Below are positions 26,538 to 34,545 of a stretch of DNA of 64,000 bases, in pieces. How positions within the stretch are numbered: position 1 is the first letter of the stretch; every line of letters starts with the position of its first letter. The position numbers and the translations under genes were made by a program. Source of the stretch: Pectobacterium zantedeschiae (GTDB lineage: Bacteria; Pseudomonadota; Gammaproteobacteria; Enterobacterales; Enterobacteriaceae); contig NZ_NWTM01000002.1 in assembly GCF_004137795.1 (NCBI RefSeq), positions 62,001-126,000 of the forward strand, given 5' to 3'. The notes under the pieces were generated by a model. It searched no databases. It worked only from the letters and a program-made list of their open reading frames with translations, and was not told the DNA's origin.

Positions 26538-27647
26538 TTAATGGATGGTGAGAATCCGTCCCAGCGTGGCTGAGTTGGGAGACAGGTCCCATGCTCTGAT
26601 GACGGGCACGAACTTATCGGTGAGAATGCGCGTTTCGGCGATTGAACCGTCATCGCGTTCGCAATACTCGGTGCTTGTCGCCTTCTGCTTGTAGGTGTCA
26701 CCCTTGACCGCAAGTGTGCGGCCGCTTTGGGACTGCACGACGCCGGAGATCGCACCCGCTGCCAGGGCCAATGCCAGGTGCCATTCAGATAAAGCACGAG
26801 CAGGCGCGCGCAGCGACTGCTGCGCGGCACCGAGGTGAGTCTCGAACGCTGGCCACAAACCTCGCAGACGCTGTACTTCTTCGGCGAACTGCATCGGCTC
26901 CATGCTGATGCGATAAAAATGCTCGGGTTCGGCCTGGGTGCCTGGCACGATATAGGGAAGCGACGTCCACTCGGGCGGCAATTCCTCTACGTCCTGTTCT
27001 CCCTGCCCGATTTGCAACAACCGGGCGCGGGTGGACTTCACGTCTTCACTAGCCAGATCGCGCTGGCGAGCACGACGACCAAATAGCACCACTTGTTTGA
27101 ACTGTGTATCTACCGCACGGAAGACACGCAGGTCGGCGAAGTGGCGTGTGAGCCAGCCCACCATTTCCTGGTCGAGCACATAGAACGGAATGATGAAAAC
27201 GAGAATACCGTGGTACTGCAGCAAGGGCAGTGTCCGCTGGTAGAACAGCTTTTCCAGTCGGGGCCGGCCCTTACCGTCGTAGCCGATGTTGCTGTTGGCA
27301 TCTCTGGATAAGTCGCCGTACGGTGGATTGAGCCAAAGCAAACCGAATGCCTGACGCGAGATGAGGGTATCCATCAGGTCGGCATGGATGCAGTGATCGA
27401 CCAACAACCGTGCATGGCTGGCGCGCTCCTGATCGTACTCGACAGCGTACGAACGGGTGTGATCAAGCCCGAGGGCATGGGCGGCTTCGGCAATCGCAAC
27501 GCCTTCGCCTGCACAAGGGTCGATAATGCACATGGGCTCATCGCTGGGAGCCAGTGCGGCGAGTGTCCGTTCGAGCGTGGACTCATCGGTAGGGTAATAG
27601 CCATTTTTGGCAAAATTTCTGGCGAGCCGGGGAAACATGAGTGCCAT
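26538..27647 (-). CDS. class I SAM-dependent (N6-adenine type) DNA methyltransferase, DUF6094
   Basis: Start at ATG 27647, preceded by AGGAGAT; the open frame extends 75 codons further without a ribosome site. The 369-aa protein has SAM-binding motif DPCAGEG at about residue 42 and catalytic motif NPPYGD at about residue 106, the amino-methyltransferase signature for N6-adenine or N4-cytosine, in the order found in DUF6094 proteins. It may modify element DNA to evade restriction. It lies immediately upstream of the helicase gene in the same direction. Confidence 0.85.
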   Translation of the reverse strand: MALMFPRLARNFAKNGYYPTDESTLERTLAALAPSDEPMCIIDPCAGEGVAIAEAAHALGLDHTRSYAVEYDQERASHARLLVDHCIHADLMDTLISRQAFGLLWLNPPYGDLSRDANSNIGYDGKGRPRLEKLFYQRTLPLLQYHGILVFIIPFYVLDQEMVGWLTRHFADLRVFRAVDTQFKQVVLFGRRARQRDLASEDVKSTRARLLQIGQGEQDVEELPPEWTSLPYIVPGTQAEPEHFYRISMEPMQFAEEVQRLRGLWPAFETHLGAAQQSLRAPARALSEWHLALALAAGAISGVVQSQSGRTLAVKGDTYKQKATSTEYCERDDGSIAETRILTDKFVPVIRAWDLSPNSATLGRILTIH

Positions 27648-27717
27648 AGGGATCTCCTGTCTGGCGATGATGAAAGAACGTGCAGGTGCCTGGTAAGGTG
27701 CGCCTGCCGTGAAATGA

Positions 27718-28365
27718 TCAGACCACCGCGTGCGGTGTCCAGATCTGTGACGGATAGGGATAGGCCGTGAGAACGCCGTTACGAATAAGCTCGCCCAGCG
27801 CATCGGTGAGTGCTGGCACGTCCAGTCCAAGGCGAAAGCCCTGCAGCGGCCCGAGAGCGACCGGTAGCTCATGGAGCATGTCGCGGCTGCTCAGTAACTC
27901 CAGCACGGGCGTTTGCCAGTGGTCGAGCAGTGGCAGCGGACATGTATCTTTGACGAGTTGCCACAAGCGAACGGTCGGTTCAGCAGCAGAGCGCGGCAGT
28001 AGCGCCAGTGCGCTGGCTGTGCTCTTGTCAGGGCAGATGCAACGCTGGTCGAACAGCCACAGATTGGTGAGCGATCCAAACAGCGTGCGGCGATAGTTGC
28101 GGGTCAGACGCTTTTCAAGGCGCTCGACCGAAGGGATGAACACAGGTACGGAGCCGCCGTGCTCTGTGATGAGGTGAAACTGGTTCAGTCCATCGTCATC
28201 GCGGCCCAGTGTGAGTCGGGCGATAAATTGCTGGATAGCAGTATCCCGCGCCCAGATTGAGACAAAGACCAGATCGCCATTCTCGCGGCAGACGCAGGCA
28301 TCGACCATCAGGTCAGTACATTCGTCGATGCGGAACAACGGTTGCTGTAATGAAGATTCGGGCAT
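27718..28365 (-). CDS. conserved ICE protein, unknown function
   Basis: Start at ATG 28365, after GAGGACACCACC. The 215-aa soluble protein has no recognisable catalytic motif. Noticeable segments are LYRRTLFG-like basic stretch near residue 90 (RNYRRTLFGSL) and a Leu-rich C-terminal half. It lies between the methyltransferase and a small acidic gene and has a very strong hairpin in its leader, as do its neighbours. Confidence 0.6.
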   Translation of the reverse strand: MPESSLQQPLFRIDECTDLMVDACVCRENGDLVFVSIWARDTAIQQFIARLTLGRDDDGLNQFHLITEHGGSVPVFIPSVERLEKRLTRNYRRTLFGSLTNLWLFDQRCICPDKSTASALALLPRSAAEPTVRLWQLVKDTCPLPLLDHWQTPVLELLSSRDMLHELPVALGPLQGFRLGLDVPALTDALGELIRNGVLTAYPYPSQIWTPHAVV

Positions 28366-28378
28366 GGTGGTGTCCTCA

Positions 28379-28423
28379 ATAAAAAATTGAGGGGCAACAC
28401 CACCCTTGGGGCCGTGTTGCCCC
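28379..28423 (-). promoter_or_regulatory. leader hairpin plus U-run before the 27718-28365 gene
   Basis: Ten perfect base pairs (GGGGCAACAC 28391-28400 with GTGTTGCCCC 28414-28423) and an inner GGCC-type stem. On the minus strand the hairpin is followed by TCA and then a TTTTTT run (28381-28386), then GAGG and the ATG at 28365. Same architecture as at 26413-26454, with different sequence. Confidence 0.6.
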
Positions 28424-28448
28424 AAGGGGATGAAAGCGCGTGAGCCGT

Positions 28449-28790
28449 TCAGCTTTCACGTTCGGCGAACGAACCGTCAGCCTGATGAATGACTACACGG
28501 TTGCCGACATTGTTTTCGGCATCACGCAGAACTTCGCTGAACATGCTCTCGGGCACGGTGATCTGAAAATGCAGCAACACGGCACGGTAGTAATCCAGGC
28601 CATGGCCAAATGGATCACGCTCTTGCAGGTTGCTGTACAGATAGATGTCGTGTTCGTCACACGTGTCTTCCTCGATCGGTTCTTCCGGTTTCTCAATGAC
28701 GAGAAAGAAGTACTGCATCGGGCGATCCCAGCCGAGGTAGAGAGTGGTGGGAAAACCCAGGTGAGAGGTAGTGAAGTAGTGCCGACTCAT
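28449..28790 (-). CDS. small acidic ICE protein, unknown function
   Basis: Start at ATG 28790 after AGGAG. A 113-aa protein beginning MSRHYFTTSHLGF, aromatic-rich in the first 40 residues and acidic in the middle (EEPIEEDTCDEHD, about residues 37-49). No signal peptide or membrane segment, and no family recognised. It sits in the repeated gene-plus-leader-hairpin series and is probably a conserved backbone protein. Confidence 0.55.
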   Translation of the reverse strand: MSRHYFTTSHLGFPTTLYLGWDRPMQYFFLVIEKPEEPIEEDTCDEHDIYLYSNLQERDPFGHGLDYYRAVLLHFQITVPESMFSEVLRDAENNVGNRVVIHQADGSFAERES

Positions 28791-28814
28791 GGTGAGGCTC
28801 CTGAAATGAAAGGA

Positions 28815-28845
28815 CCGGGAACCTCCCTTGCGGGGAAGACCCCGG
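28815..28845 (-). promoter_or_regulatory. leader hairpin before the 28449-28790 gene
   Basis: CCGGG (28815-28819) pairs with CCCGG (28841-28845), with an inner TCCC/GGGA stem. On the minus strand it is followed by a U-rich stretch (TCCTTTCATTT) and AGGAG before the ATG. Weaker than its neighbours but in the same position and with the same order of parts. Confidence 0.45.
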
Positions 28846-28893
28846 CGGGTGGATAAATACCGCATCAGCGGCGTGGAGATCGACGGTTGGCGT

Positions 28894-29238
28894 TCAATAC
28901 TCGCTGCAACCAGCCGGACAGCAATTCGGATCAAGACCGTGTGTGCAATAGCCGTTTTCAGCATTCCAGTCCTGGGTCTCCTGCCTTTCAGCGGGCGTTG
29001 CATAATCCCATTCCCGTGCTATTGACAGCGCCTGTGCACGCAGGTGCTCGGGTAGTTGATCAACATGCTGGTCAATTGATGAGCTCAGGAGAACAATGTA
29101 ATGGTCGTAAGCCAGCCCGCAGTACCTGCTAGCCTCTGTGGCTGCTGTTTTGCAGACAACCTGCCAGGCTTGTTCATCCAGTACGATGCGGGCATTTCCG
29201 TCAGCGTGCGAGAAAGAGGTTGTATCGTTTGTGAACAT
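28894..29238 (-). CDS. small Cys-rich-tailed ICE protein, unknown function
   Basis: A 114-aa protein starting at ATG 29238. It ends in a Cys-containing tail (CTHGLDPNCCPAGCSEY) that could bind a metal. The middle is helical and acidic. No family recognised. Same strand and spacing pattern as its neighbours, with a structured leader. Confidence 0.55.
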   Translation of the reverse strand: MFTNDTTSFSHADGNARIVLDEQAWQVVCKTAATEASRYCGLAYDHYIVLLSSSIDQHVDQLPEHLRAQALSIAREWDYATPAERQETQDWNAENGYCTHGLDPNCCPAGCSEY

Positions 29239-29261
29239 GATGGTGTGCTCCAGAAAGAAAT

Positions 29262-29292
29262 CGGAGTCCTCCCCCAGGGAGGCGGGGCTCCG
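29262..29292 (-). promoter_or_regulatory. leader hairpin before the 28894-29238 gene
   Basis: Outer CGGAG/CTCCG (29262-29266 with 29288-29292) and inner perfect CCTCCC/GGGAGG (29268-29273 with 29277-29282). On the minus strand it is followed by ATTTCTTTCT and GGAG, then the ATG. Same plan as the other leaders. Confidence 0.5.
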
Positions 29293-29330
29293 GTGGGTGG
29301 GGAAAAATGCGGCAGCAGTGACAGGATGAA

Positions 29331-30005
29331 TCAGGTCGCCAGAGATTCTGGCTGGCGGTTCCACTGCTGGGCCGTGGCGTCGAACGCATAGCTCAACTGG
29401 CTCAACCGCGCGACTTGCAGGCGCAACGTGCGGCGGTCAATGGTTGCGTCCAGCTTCACCGATTCACCCAGCGGCCAGAGGATGCCGAACAATGCAGCAT
29501 CATCGCTATCGGGATTGTCCGAGGCCGCTACAGTCGCGGAGGGTGCATCGACGCTGAATGGCGTGGTGTCGACCAGTGGGTCCTGGGTGGCTTGTACAGG
29601 GGCAGGCCTGGCCTTGGATTTGGACGTTGCGGTTGGCGTGGGTACGGGTTGAGTACCCGATTCCTCATCAAGCGGATCGACATCCTGCGTGGCGAAGGCG
29701 CGAGCCTCTGCTTTGCTGAGTTTGTCGATACCAGACAAGGTCATGCCATCCAGGTTGGCCCGGATCTCGAATCGCATGCCGTCGCCGACAGGATAGGCTT
29801 TCGGATAAATATATCGAATCGCAAATTCACCCTCATACTTTCCTTCGGGATACTGCTCCAGTTCGGGATCTTTGACATGGAACAGCCCAAGGTGAGTGGT
29901 GAGACGACCGACTGTGAACCGGCCGTTACGACCGGATATTGTGCGGATTGCGAGTTGGCCGCGAACGATAATGGGGGGAGTGGATTGAACGGCTGCTGTA
30001 GCCAT
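29331..30005 (-). CDS. DUF3275 family ICE protein
   Basis: A 224-aa protein. The N-terminal about 110 residues carry the DUF3275 pattern (RGQLAIRTISGRNGRFTVGR at about residues 15-34, then KYEGEFAIRYIYPK). A Pro/Thr/Ala-rich linker (about residues 120-165) leads to a C-terminal segment. DUF3275 proteins are confined to ICEs and plasmids of this group and their function is not known. The GRNG strand and beta-rich N-terminus would fit an OB-like nucleic-acid binder, but that is speculation. Confidence 0.82.
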   Translation of the reverse strand: MATAAVQSTPPIIVRGQLAIRTISGRNGRFTVGRLTTHLGLFHVKDPELEQYPEGKYEGEFAIRYIYPKAYPVGDGMRFEIRANLDGMTLSGIDKLSKAEARAFATQDVDPLDEESGTQPVPTPTATSKSKARPAPVQATQDPLVDTTPFSVDAPSATVAASDNPDSDDAALFGILWPLGESVKLDATIDRRTLRLQVARLSQLSYAFDATAQQWNRQPESLAT

Positions 30006-30055
30006 GGATAATCTCCTGGGATGCGTTGTACTACCGATAACCTTGGGAAAAGAGA

Positions 30056-30078
30056 CAAGACCCCAATGTGAGGTCTTG
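30056..30078 (-). promoter_or_regulatory. leader hairpin before the DUF3275 gene
   Basis: Arms CAAGACC (30056-30062) and GGTCTTG (30072-30078), perfect 7 bp, 9-nt loop. On the minus strand it is followed by TCTCTTTTCC and, about 40 nt later, by AGGAG and the ATG at 30005. It lies between the DUF3577 stop and the DUF3275 start, so it could equally serve as a terminator of the former. Confidence 0.45.
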
Positions 30079-30087
30079 CCGATCGGC

Positions 30088-31008
30088 TTAGCGTGAAGTG
30101 ACGAGAGCGGGCTCTTCTTCTACCGAGGATTGCGCTTCAGGTTCGGTTGTACCGGGCGTCGTAGGCGGCATATCCACGCTGTTATCAGACCTTTCTGACG
30201 CAGTGGATACCGCTGTAGCATGCTCGGAAGAGGGAGCCTGGTTGGCAGTGGGATAGACCAATTGGCCATCGATCTTGATCAGGCCAATATGGATCAGTTT
30301 GGACTCCAGACTCGCAGCCGGCTCGCCGGCATGCTCGCCCTTCGTGCGAAGGTACGGATCAGCTTTCATGTCGTTGAGACGAAAGGCCACCAGTACCTTG
30401 CGCTCAGCCTCGACGGCCTGCACGCAACGGCGCACCAGATGTTGAGCCTCCGGTGTGGTCACGATGGTGTTGATGTACCGGTATTCCGGTTCTTCGACAG
30501 GCCCGGCCAGCGCACCGATGGTGCATGCGAGGAACGGGTCACCCTTCTTCGGTGTGACGTCTTTGGGCCGATTGAGGTAGCCAATGCCCCGAGTGACCAA
30601 CTCGTACTGTTCGATTATTTGCAGTGCGGCAGGGGCGATCAGTTCAGCTTTCAGGAGCCGTCCCTTGAGACTGGCTGCCGGTTCACCCTTGCGCTCACCG
30701 CTGGGGCGAATGAATGCATCACTCCACAGATCCCCCAGCCGGAACTTGATCATCGGACGCTGCTTTGGATCATCAATGCCGACATAGTGTTCGACCAGTT
30801 TTTTAGCCTCGGCACCTGTGACTTTGACATCAAAATAGCGGGTGGTCGGTTCTTGGGACGAGCCGACCAGCGCTGCGATGGTGCAGGCCAGGAAGGGTTG
30901 AGCACGTCGGCCACCCCGCACGGGAACTTCCCGTACGCGTTGCAGACGACCGTAACCTTCGGTGTGCAGATCGAAATAGGCCTTTTCGCCTGAAGTAGAA
31001 TGAGTCAT
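30088..31008 (-). CDS. DUF3577 / STY4534-like ICE replication-associated protein, internally duplicated
   Basis: Start at ATG 31008; the 306-aa protein holds two tandem copies of the same domain. Copy 1 (about residues 39-124) begins FLACTIAALVG and ends with KGEPAASLKGRLL; copy 2 (about residues 171-257) begins FLACTIGALAG and ends with AGEPAASLESKLI. Both contain a short FRL-D strand. A low-complexity Pro/Thr/Glu tail follows. Members are called ICE replication proteins in annotations, but the biochemical activity is not established. Leader hairpin upstream. Confidence 0.82.
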   Translation of the reverse strand: MTHSTSGEKAYFDLHTEGYGRLQRVREVPVRGGRRAQPFLACTIAALVGSSQEPTTRYFDVKVTGAEAKKLVEHYVGIDDPKQRPMIKFRLGDLWSDAFIRPSGERKGEPAASLKGRLLKAELIAPAALQIIEQYELVTRGIGYLNRPKDVTPKKGDPFLACTIGALAGPVEEPEYRYINTIVTTPEAQHLVRRCVQAVEAERKVLVAFRLNDMKADPYLRTKGEHAGEPAASLESKLIHIGLIKIDGQLVYPTANQAPSSEHATAVSTASERSDNSVDMPPTTPGTTEPEAQSSVEEEPALVTSR

Positions 31009-31032
31009 GGTGAAATCTCCATTGAAAATGAA

Positions 31033-31075
31033 GCGGAGACACACCAGGCCCGATGGCGGGGGTGTGTCACCCCGC
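31033..31075 (-). promoter_or_regulatory. leader hairpin before the DUF3577 gene
   Basis: GCGG/CCGC (31033-31036 with 31072-31075) and GACACACC/GGTGTGTC (31038-31045 with 31061-31068), both perfect. On the minus strand it is followed by a U-rich stretch (TTCATTTTC) and GGAG before the ATG at 31008. One of the strongest examples of the series. Confidence 0.55.
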
Positions 31076-31385
31076 GATGGGTTGATAAGGCGAATGCATC
31101 CACTACCGGTAGAAGCCGGTGGTCGTCCGCGCGAGGATGCTGTGCGAACTGGCTTGGTCATGCGGTTTTTGCCGCACCGCAACCTTGGAGACCGTGGTTG
31201 CGTGGCATGTCGCTGACAACGTCAGCAAAACATGCAGACAGAATGCCCGTGCCTCAATGCCGGCGCGACGAGAAATATGAACTGGAGTCGTTCCCTATTT
31301 TCGAGATGCCATTCCTCTGGAAATGGCTGTCGTGGTACAAACGCGTACTTAACGACTTTCTGCATCACCCATGGAGGGAGAAATA

Positions 31386-31709
31386 ATGTCGATTGATTTG
31401 CAGGCGCTGTCCGCAGCCGAATTGAAGAACCTGATCGCATCCGCACAGGATCAACTGGTCAAGGGAGAACGTGAACGCATCAAGGCTGTTCGCGAGAAAA
31501 TTCTGCAGTTGCTGGAAGGTGAAAATCTGGAGCTGGAGCAGGTCTTCCCGAACTCGAAGCCGAGTCCTCGGGTAAAAAATCCTGTGGCTCCCAAATATGC
31601 ACATCCCGACAACCCAGGCCTGACCTGGAGTGGTCGAGGTAAGCAGCCGAACTGGTTCAAAGAGGCGCTCGCGGCAGGCAAAACGCAGGCGCAGTTATTG
31701 CTGCCCTAG
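31386..31709 (+). CDS. H-NS family histone-like DNA-binding protein
   Basis: A 107-aa protein, ATG 31386 after GAGGGAG. The N-terminal half is a helical oligomerisation region (LSAAELKNLIASAQDQL...); the C-terminal half carries the H-NS DNA-binding signature, with KYAHPDNPGLTWSGRGKQP and W-F-K-E-A-L-A-A-G-K. H-NS-type proteins silence AT-rich DNA; a copy on an ICE may silence its own AT-rich cargo or limit its fitness cost. It is the only plus-strand gene in this module. Confidence 0.9.
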   Translation: MSIDLQALSAAELKNLIASAQDQLVKGERERIKAVREKILQLLEGENLELEQVFPNSKPSPRVKNPVAPKYAHPDNPGLTWSGRGKQPNWFKEALAAGKTQAQLLLP

Positions 31710-31774
31710 TCGTTATCCAAAGTGGCACCTGATCAGCACAGACCCAAGACAATCAGGTTTCCCTGCGGCGCGAT

Positions 31775-32617
31775 TTAATCACCGCAAAAACAGGCCACCG
31801 CATCTTCGGTTGAATCGAACAGATCACCCTGATTTGCGGCGAAGCGCGCCAGATCGGCATAGCTGGGACCGTCAATACGAAACCGTGTGCCACTGGCTTT
31901 GCTGGCCAGATTCAGTGATTCCATGCGTATCCACCATATGGCAGCTTCCGGTCTGGCCTTGATGAGGGCCAGTCGCTGTCCCTGTGGCTTGAGGAAGCAC
32001 AAATCACAGTTGCCTTCGAGTGTGCGGCCTTTCACGGTCAAGAGTTCCAGATCGAAAGGTTGCGCCTGCCAGAACGCACTGACCTCGTATACGCTGATGT
32101 TTGCATCGGCCAATGGCATGCACATCATTTCATGGCTTGATTCCGTGGAGTGACCGCGTGCCCGAATTTTGGCGACACGCCGTTGCTCGTCGGCGCGGAT
32201 GCCAATGAATTGATCCCATTCCGCCCAACCAAGACTGCGCAGGTATTTATGCATCGGCCGAATTTTCAGGCTGGTGGTGCAGCCGCGAGCAACGGGATTG
32301 GGCAGGTATTGGCGTTTACGGATCAACGCCTCGAAAGGCTCACCCTGACGGCTGGCCGTCGTGAAATCGACCCGTGTGAACCCTGGTGCAGCGTCCTGAT
32401 ATTCGAGCCAGTGGATGGAGGTTTTCCAATGTGTGGCGCAGTCACGCACGAAGCGCAGGGTAGCCTCTACTTCTTTGCCCGTGTTGGCGAAGCAGACTAT
32501 GGTATCGGCAGGCAGGCCGCAGTTGGCCTGTAAAACGCGCCACAGCATATAGGCACTGGTGCGGCCACCGGAAAAACTGATGCAGGTCGGGGAGTCAATC
32601 TTGAACGGGTCGCGCAT
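31775..32617 (-). CDS. PAPS-reductase-family (adenine nucleotide alpha hydrolase) protein
   Basis: A 280-aa protein with the PP-loop SFSGGRTSAYML at about residues 14-25, as in phosphoadenosine phosphosulfate reductase and tRNA/DNA thiolation enzymes. Extra Cys (GCTTSLK at about residue 110 and GNCDLCFLK at about residue 203) could hold an iron-sulfur cluster. True PAPS reduction is unlikely on an ICE; a nucleic-acid or nucleotide modification role is more plausible, but this is inference. Its upstream region is split by the IS element at 32725-34004. Confidence 0.82.
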   Translation of the reverse strand: MRDPFKIDSPTCISFSGGRTSAYMLWRVLQANCGLPADTIVCFANTGKEVEATLRFVRDCATHWKTSIHWLEYQDAAPGFTRVDFTTASRQGEPFEALIRKRQYLPNPVARGCTTSLKIRPMHKYLRSLGWAEWDQFIGIRADEQRRVAKIRARGHSTESSHEMMCMPLADANISVYEVSAFWQAQPFDLELLTVKGRTLEGNCDLCFLKPQGQRLALIKARPEAAIWWIRMESLNLASKASGTRFRIDGPSYADLARFAANQGDLFDSTEDAVACFCGD

Positions 32618-32710
32618 GGGGGTGTCTCCAGGGGATCGCTGGCGGAATGGCCCGTCGTGGGCTGAGACGCATGCGTGTCAGCGGTGGAGGTGCTGGCGCG
32701 ATAGGAAAGA

Positions 32711-32724
32711 AGCCCCCATGAGGG
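32711..32724 (-). repeat. left half of a palindromic leader split by an IS insertion
   Basis: AGCCCCCATGAGGG. The bases right of the IS (34005-34017) are CCCATGAGGGGGC. Removing the IS and one copy of the duplicated CCCATGAGGG restores AGCCCCC-ATGA-GGGGGCT, a perfect 7-bp palindrome of the same type as the other leader hairpins. CCCATGAGGG (32715-32724 and 34005-34014) is the target duplication. Confidence 0.65.
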
Positions 32725-34004
32725 CTGACGGTTCCCCATAAATAAAGACAGGCATAGAAGGTTGTGATCTACTTAGTGTTCCACCAAAAAGTAAGGTCAC
32801 GCCTCTATGCCTGCTTCACAAGTTTGCCATAAATTTTTTAGCCAGTCCCTGAACTCACTCCATCAGTACCGTAAAATGCTCTGCTCGATATGACCGTTGC
32901 ACTGACGCGTGGCGCATCGCTCTCTCTGACCAGCATCGGCAGGTATCTGCCAGGACCGGCACGGGTTAAGCACAAGATTAAGCGTGTTGACCGCCATCTC
33001 AACAGTGACCTGATGTTTAGCGATGTCCCCGCTGTTTATCAGAAGCTTGTATCCCGCCTCACCTGCAGCCTTTCATTATGCGTTATTGCCGTGGACTGGA
33101 GCGGCTATCCGTCATCGGAGCTCAGCGTTTTGCGGGCGAGTCTACTGTGCGATGGAAGAGCTATCCCGCTGATGAGTAAAGTCATTTCCTCTCAATACCA
33201 GAACAACGCTACCGTTCAGAACGATTTTCTCGATCAGATGGCTGCCGCCATCGGCAAAGATAAGCAGGTCATTGTTGTGACTGATGCAGGCTTTCGCAGC
33301 AGTTGGTTTCACCACATTCGCTCTCTGGGCTGGCATTTTGTCGGACGTATCAGAGGTCGCCTTTATTTTCAGATAATCGGGGATGAGGAATGGAAAATGG
33401 CGCGGGATATTACGTCAAGAGCGAAGTCATGCTATCTGGGATTTGGGCGACTGGCACGCAACGCCAGCCGTGACTGCCTCGGGCATTTCTATACCGTGCA
33501 TAAGCGGGCAACGGGCAGGAAAGGTAACCAGTGCTTCCCTAAAACGGACAAGATGTATCGTAAAAGCGCGCGTGAACCGTGGCTGCTTTTTACCAGCCTG
33601 ATGGGATATAAACCACGTGAGATAGTTAAAATTTACAGTCGCCGTATGCAGATAGAGCAGAATTTTAGAGATGAGAAAAGTGAGCGCTATGGACTGGGGC
33701 TTAGGGCAAGTAAAAGTCGGGGCGAAAAGCGAATATCAGTGCTCTGCCTGATAGCGACACTCTACAGCATCATCATGTGGCTAACGGGTTATTATCTTGA
33801 AAGCAAAGGAATAAATAGATGGTTTCAGGCGAACAGTGAGAAATCTCGGAGGGTGTTGTCGTATCTGACATTGAGTGAAAATGTCATCCGTCAATCACCG
33901 AGGATCCTGTCGAGGATGAACCCCGACAGGGTATACGACGATATGGCGAGAGCCTATCGAAACATCATCATGGTGTATTGATGATGTTTCTGGGGATCTC
34001 TCAG
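32725..34004 (+). mobile_element. IS4-family (IS10-like) insertion sequence
   Basis: 1280 bp from CTGACGGTTCCCC (left) to GGGGATCTCTCAG (right). The inverted ends share CTGA, CCCC and AAA positions and resemble IS10 ends, whose inner end begins CTGAGAGATCCCC. It is flanked by a 10-bp direct repeat CCCATGAGGG. It encodes one DDE transposase (32890-33981). Base composition and codon use look enterobacterial, lower GC than the ICE, consistent with a recent insertion. Confidence 0.88.
32890..33981 (+). CDS. IS4-family transposase, N-terminus out of frame
   Basis: 363 aa from ATG 32890. DDE features: CVIAVDWSG with the first Asp at about residue 60, VVTDAGFRS with the second Asp at about residue 135, and the YREK-like segment SRRMQIEQNFRDEKSERYGLG with the Glu near residue 255. 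Related transposases begin about 25 residues earlier; that piece is present here from ATG 32807 (MPASQVCHKFF...) but in another frame, ending at a stop overlapping 32890. Either a 1-nt deletion has trimmed the N-terminus or translation truly starts at 32890. The catalytic core is complete, the activity uncertain. Confidence 0.8.
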   Translation: MTVALTRGASLSLTSIGRYLPGPARVKHKIKRVDRHLNSDLMFSDVPAVYQKLVSRLTCSLSLCVIAVDWSGYPSSELSVLRASLLCDGRAIPLMSKVISSQYQNNATVQNDFLDQMAAAIGKDKQVIVVTDAGFRSSWFHHIRSLGWHFVGRIRGRLYFQIIGDEEWKMARDITSRAKSCYLGFGRLARNASRDCLGHFYTVHKRATGRKGNQCFPKTDKMYRKSAREPWLLFTSLMGYKPREIVKIYSRRMQIEQNFRDEKSERYGLGLRASKSRGEKRISVLCLIATLYSIIMWLTGYYLESKGINRWFQANSEKSRRVLSYLTLSENVIRQSPRILSRMNPDRVYDDMARAYRNIIMVY

Positions 34005-34032
34005 CCCATGAGGGGGCTATGGAGGACGAGGC

Positions 34033-34398
34033 TCAGTTGCTATCGGGGCTTGTCGCGACAACTTGCAGGAAAATCTGTGTTGCGGTAGCGGACACTTCGA
34101 GATCACCAGCACCATCCAGGATGCCGGTAAACACCCTGTCGCCAGGTTCGAAAAACTCACCAAAATCATCGCCACCGAACTCAGCGCGTGAACGCTCCCA
34201 CCAGTCGTCGAAGGGCGCAACGTCAGGGTTGCAGCCAATTGCGTAGGCGATCAGCTTTTGACGCCCATCGGGATGGCGTTCACCATGCTCGGCGAGCCAG
34301 TAAACACCCTGATCCTTGACCAGGATGATGCGGCACTGATTGGCAACAGCCTCGGCGATGACGGGCCGCAATTCGGCTCCTTTGAAGCGTAAAGTCAT
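34033..34398 (-). CDS. DUF3085 family ICE protein
   Basis: A 121-aa protein matching the DUF3085 pattern: LRFKGAELRPVIAEA at the N-terminus, GVYWLAEHGERHPDGRQKL (about residues 31-49) and GCNPDVAPFDDWWERSR (about residues 54-70). The family occurs in ICEs and plasmids and has no known activity. The first half is conserved; the C-terminal 30 residues are less typical. It is upstream of the PAPS-reductase-like gene in the ancestral order, now separated by the IS. Confidence 0.82.
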   Translation of the reverse strand: MTLRFKGAELRPVIAEAVANQCRIILVKDQGVYWLAEHGERHPDGRQKLIAYAIGCNPDVAPFDDWWERSRAEFGGDDFGEFFEPGDRVFTGILDGAGDLEVSATATQIFLQVVATSPDSN

Positions 34399-34425
34399 AC
34401 AAGTTACTCCTGAGAGGATGGTATG

Positions 34426-34456
34426 CCGGGCAACACAGTGAAGAAGTGTTGTCCGG
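34426..34456 (-). promoter_or_regulatory. leader hairpin before the DUF3085 gene
   Basis: CCGG-G-CAACAC (34426-34436) pairs with GTGTTG-T-CCGG (34446-34456), ten pairs around one mismatch, 9-nt loop. On the minus strand it is followed by pyrimidine-rich sequence and AGGAG before the ATG at 34398. The CAACAC/GTGTTG core is shared with the 28391-28423 leader. Confidence 0.5.
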
Positions 34457-34545
34457 GGCGGGGGATTGGTGCGTATCCCAGTCGAGGTGCGATAAGTAAA
34501 CGATGCTGGTCAGATAACCACCGTATAGACGGGTTGTCTGTCGCG

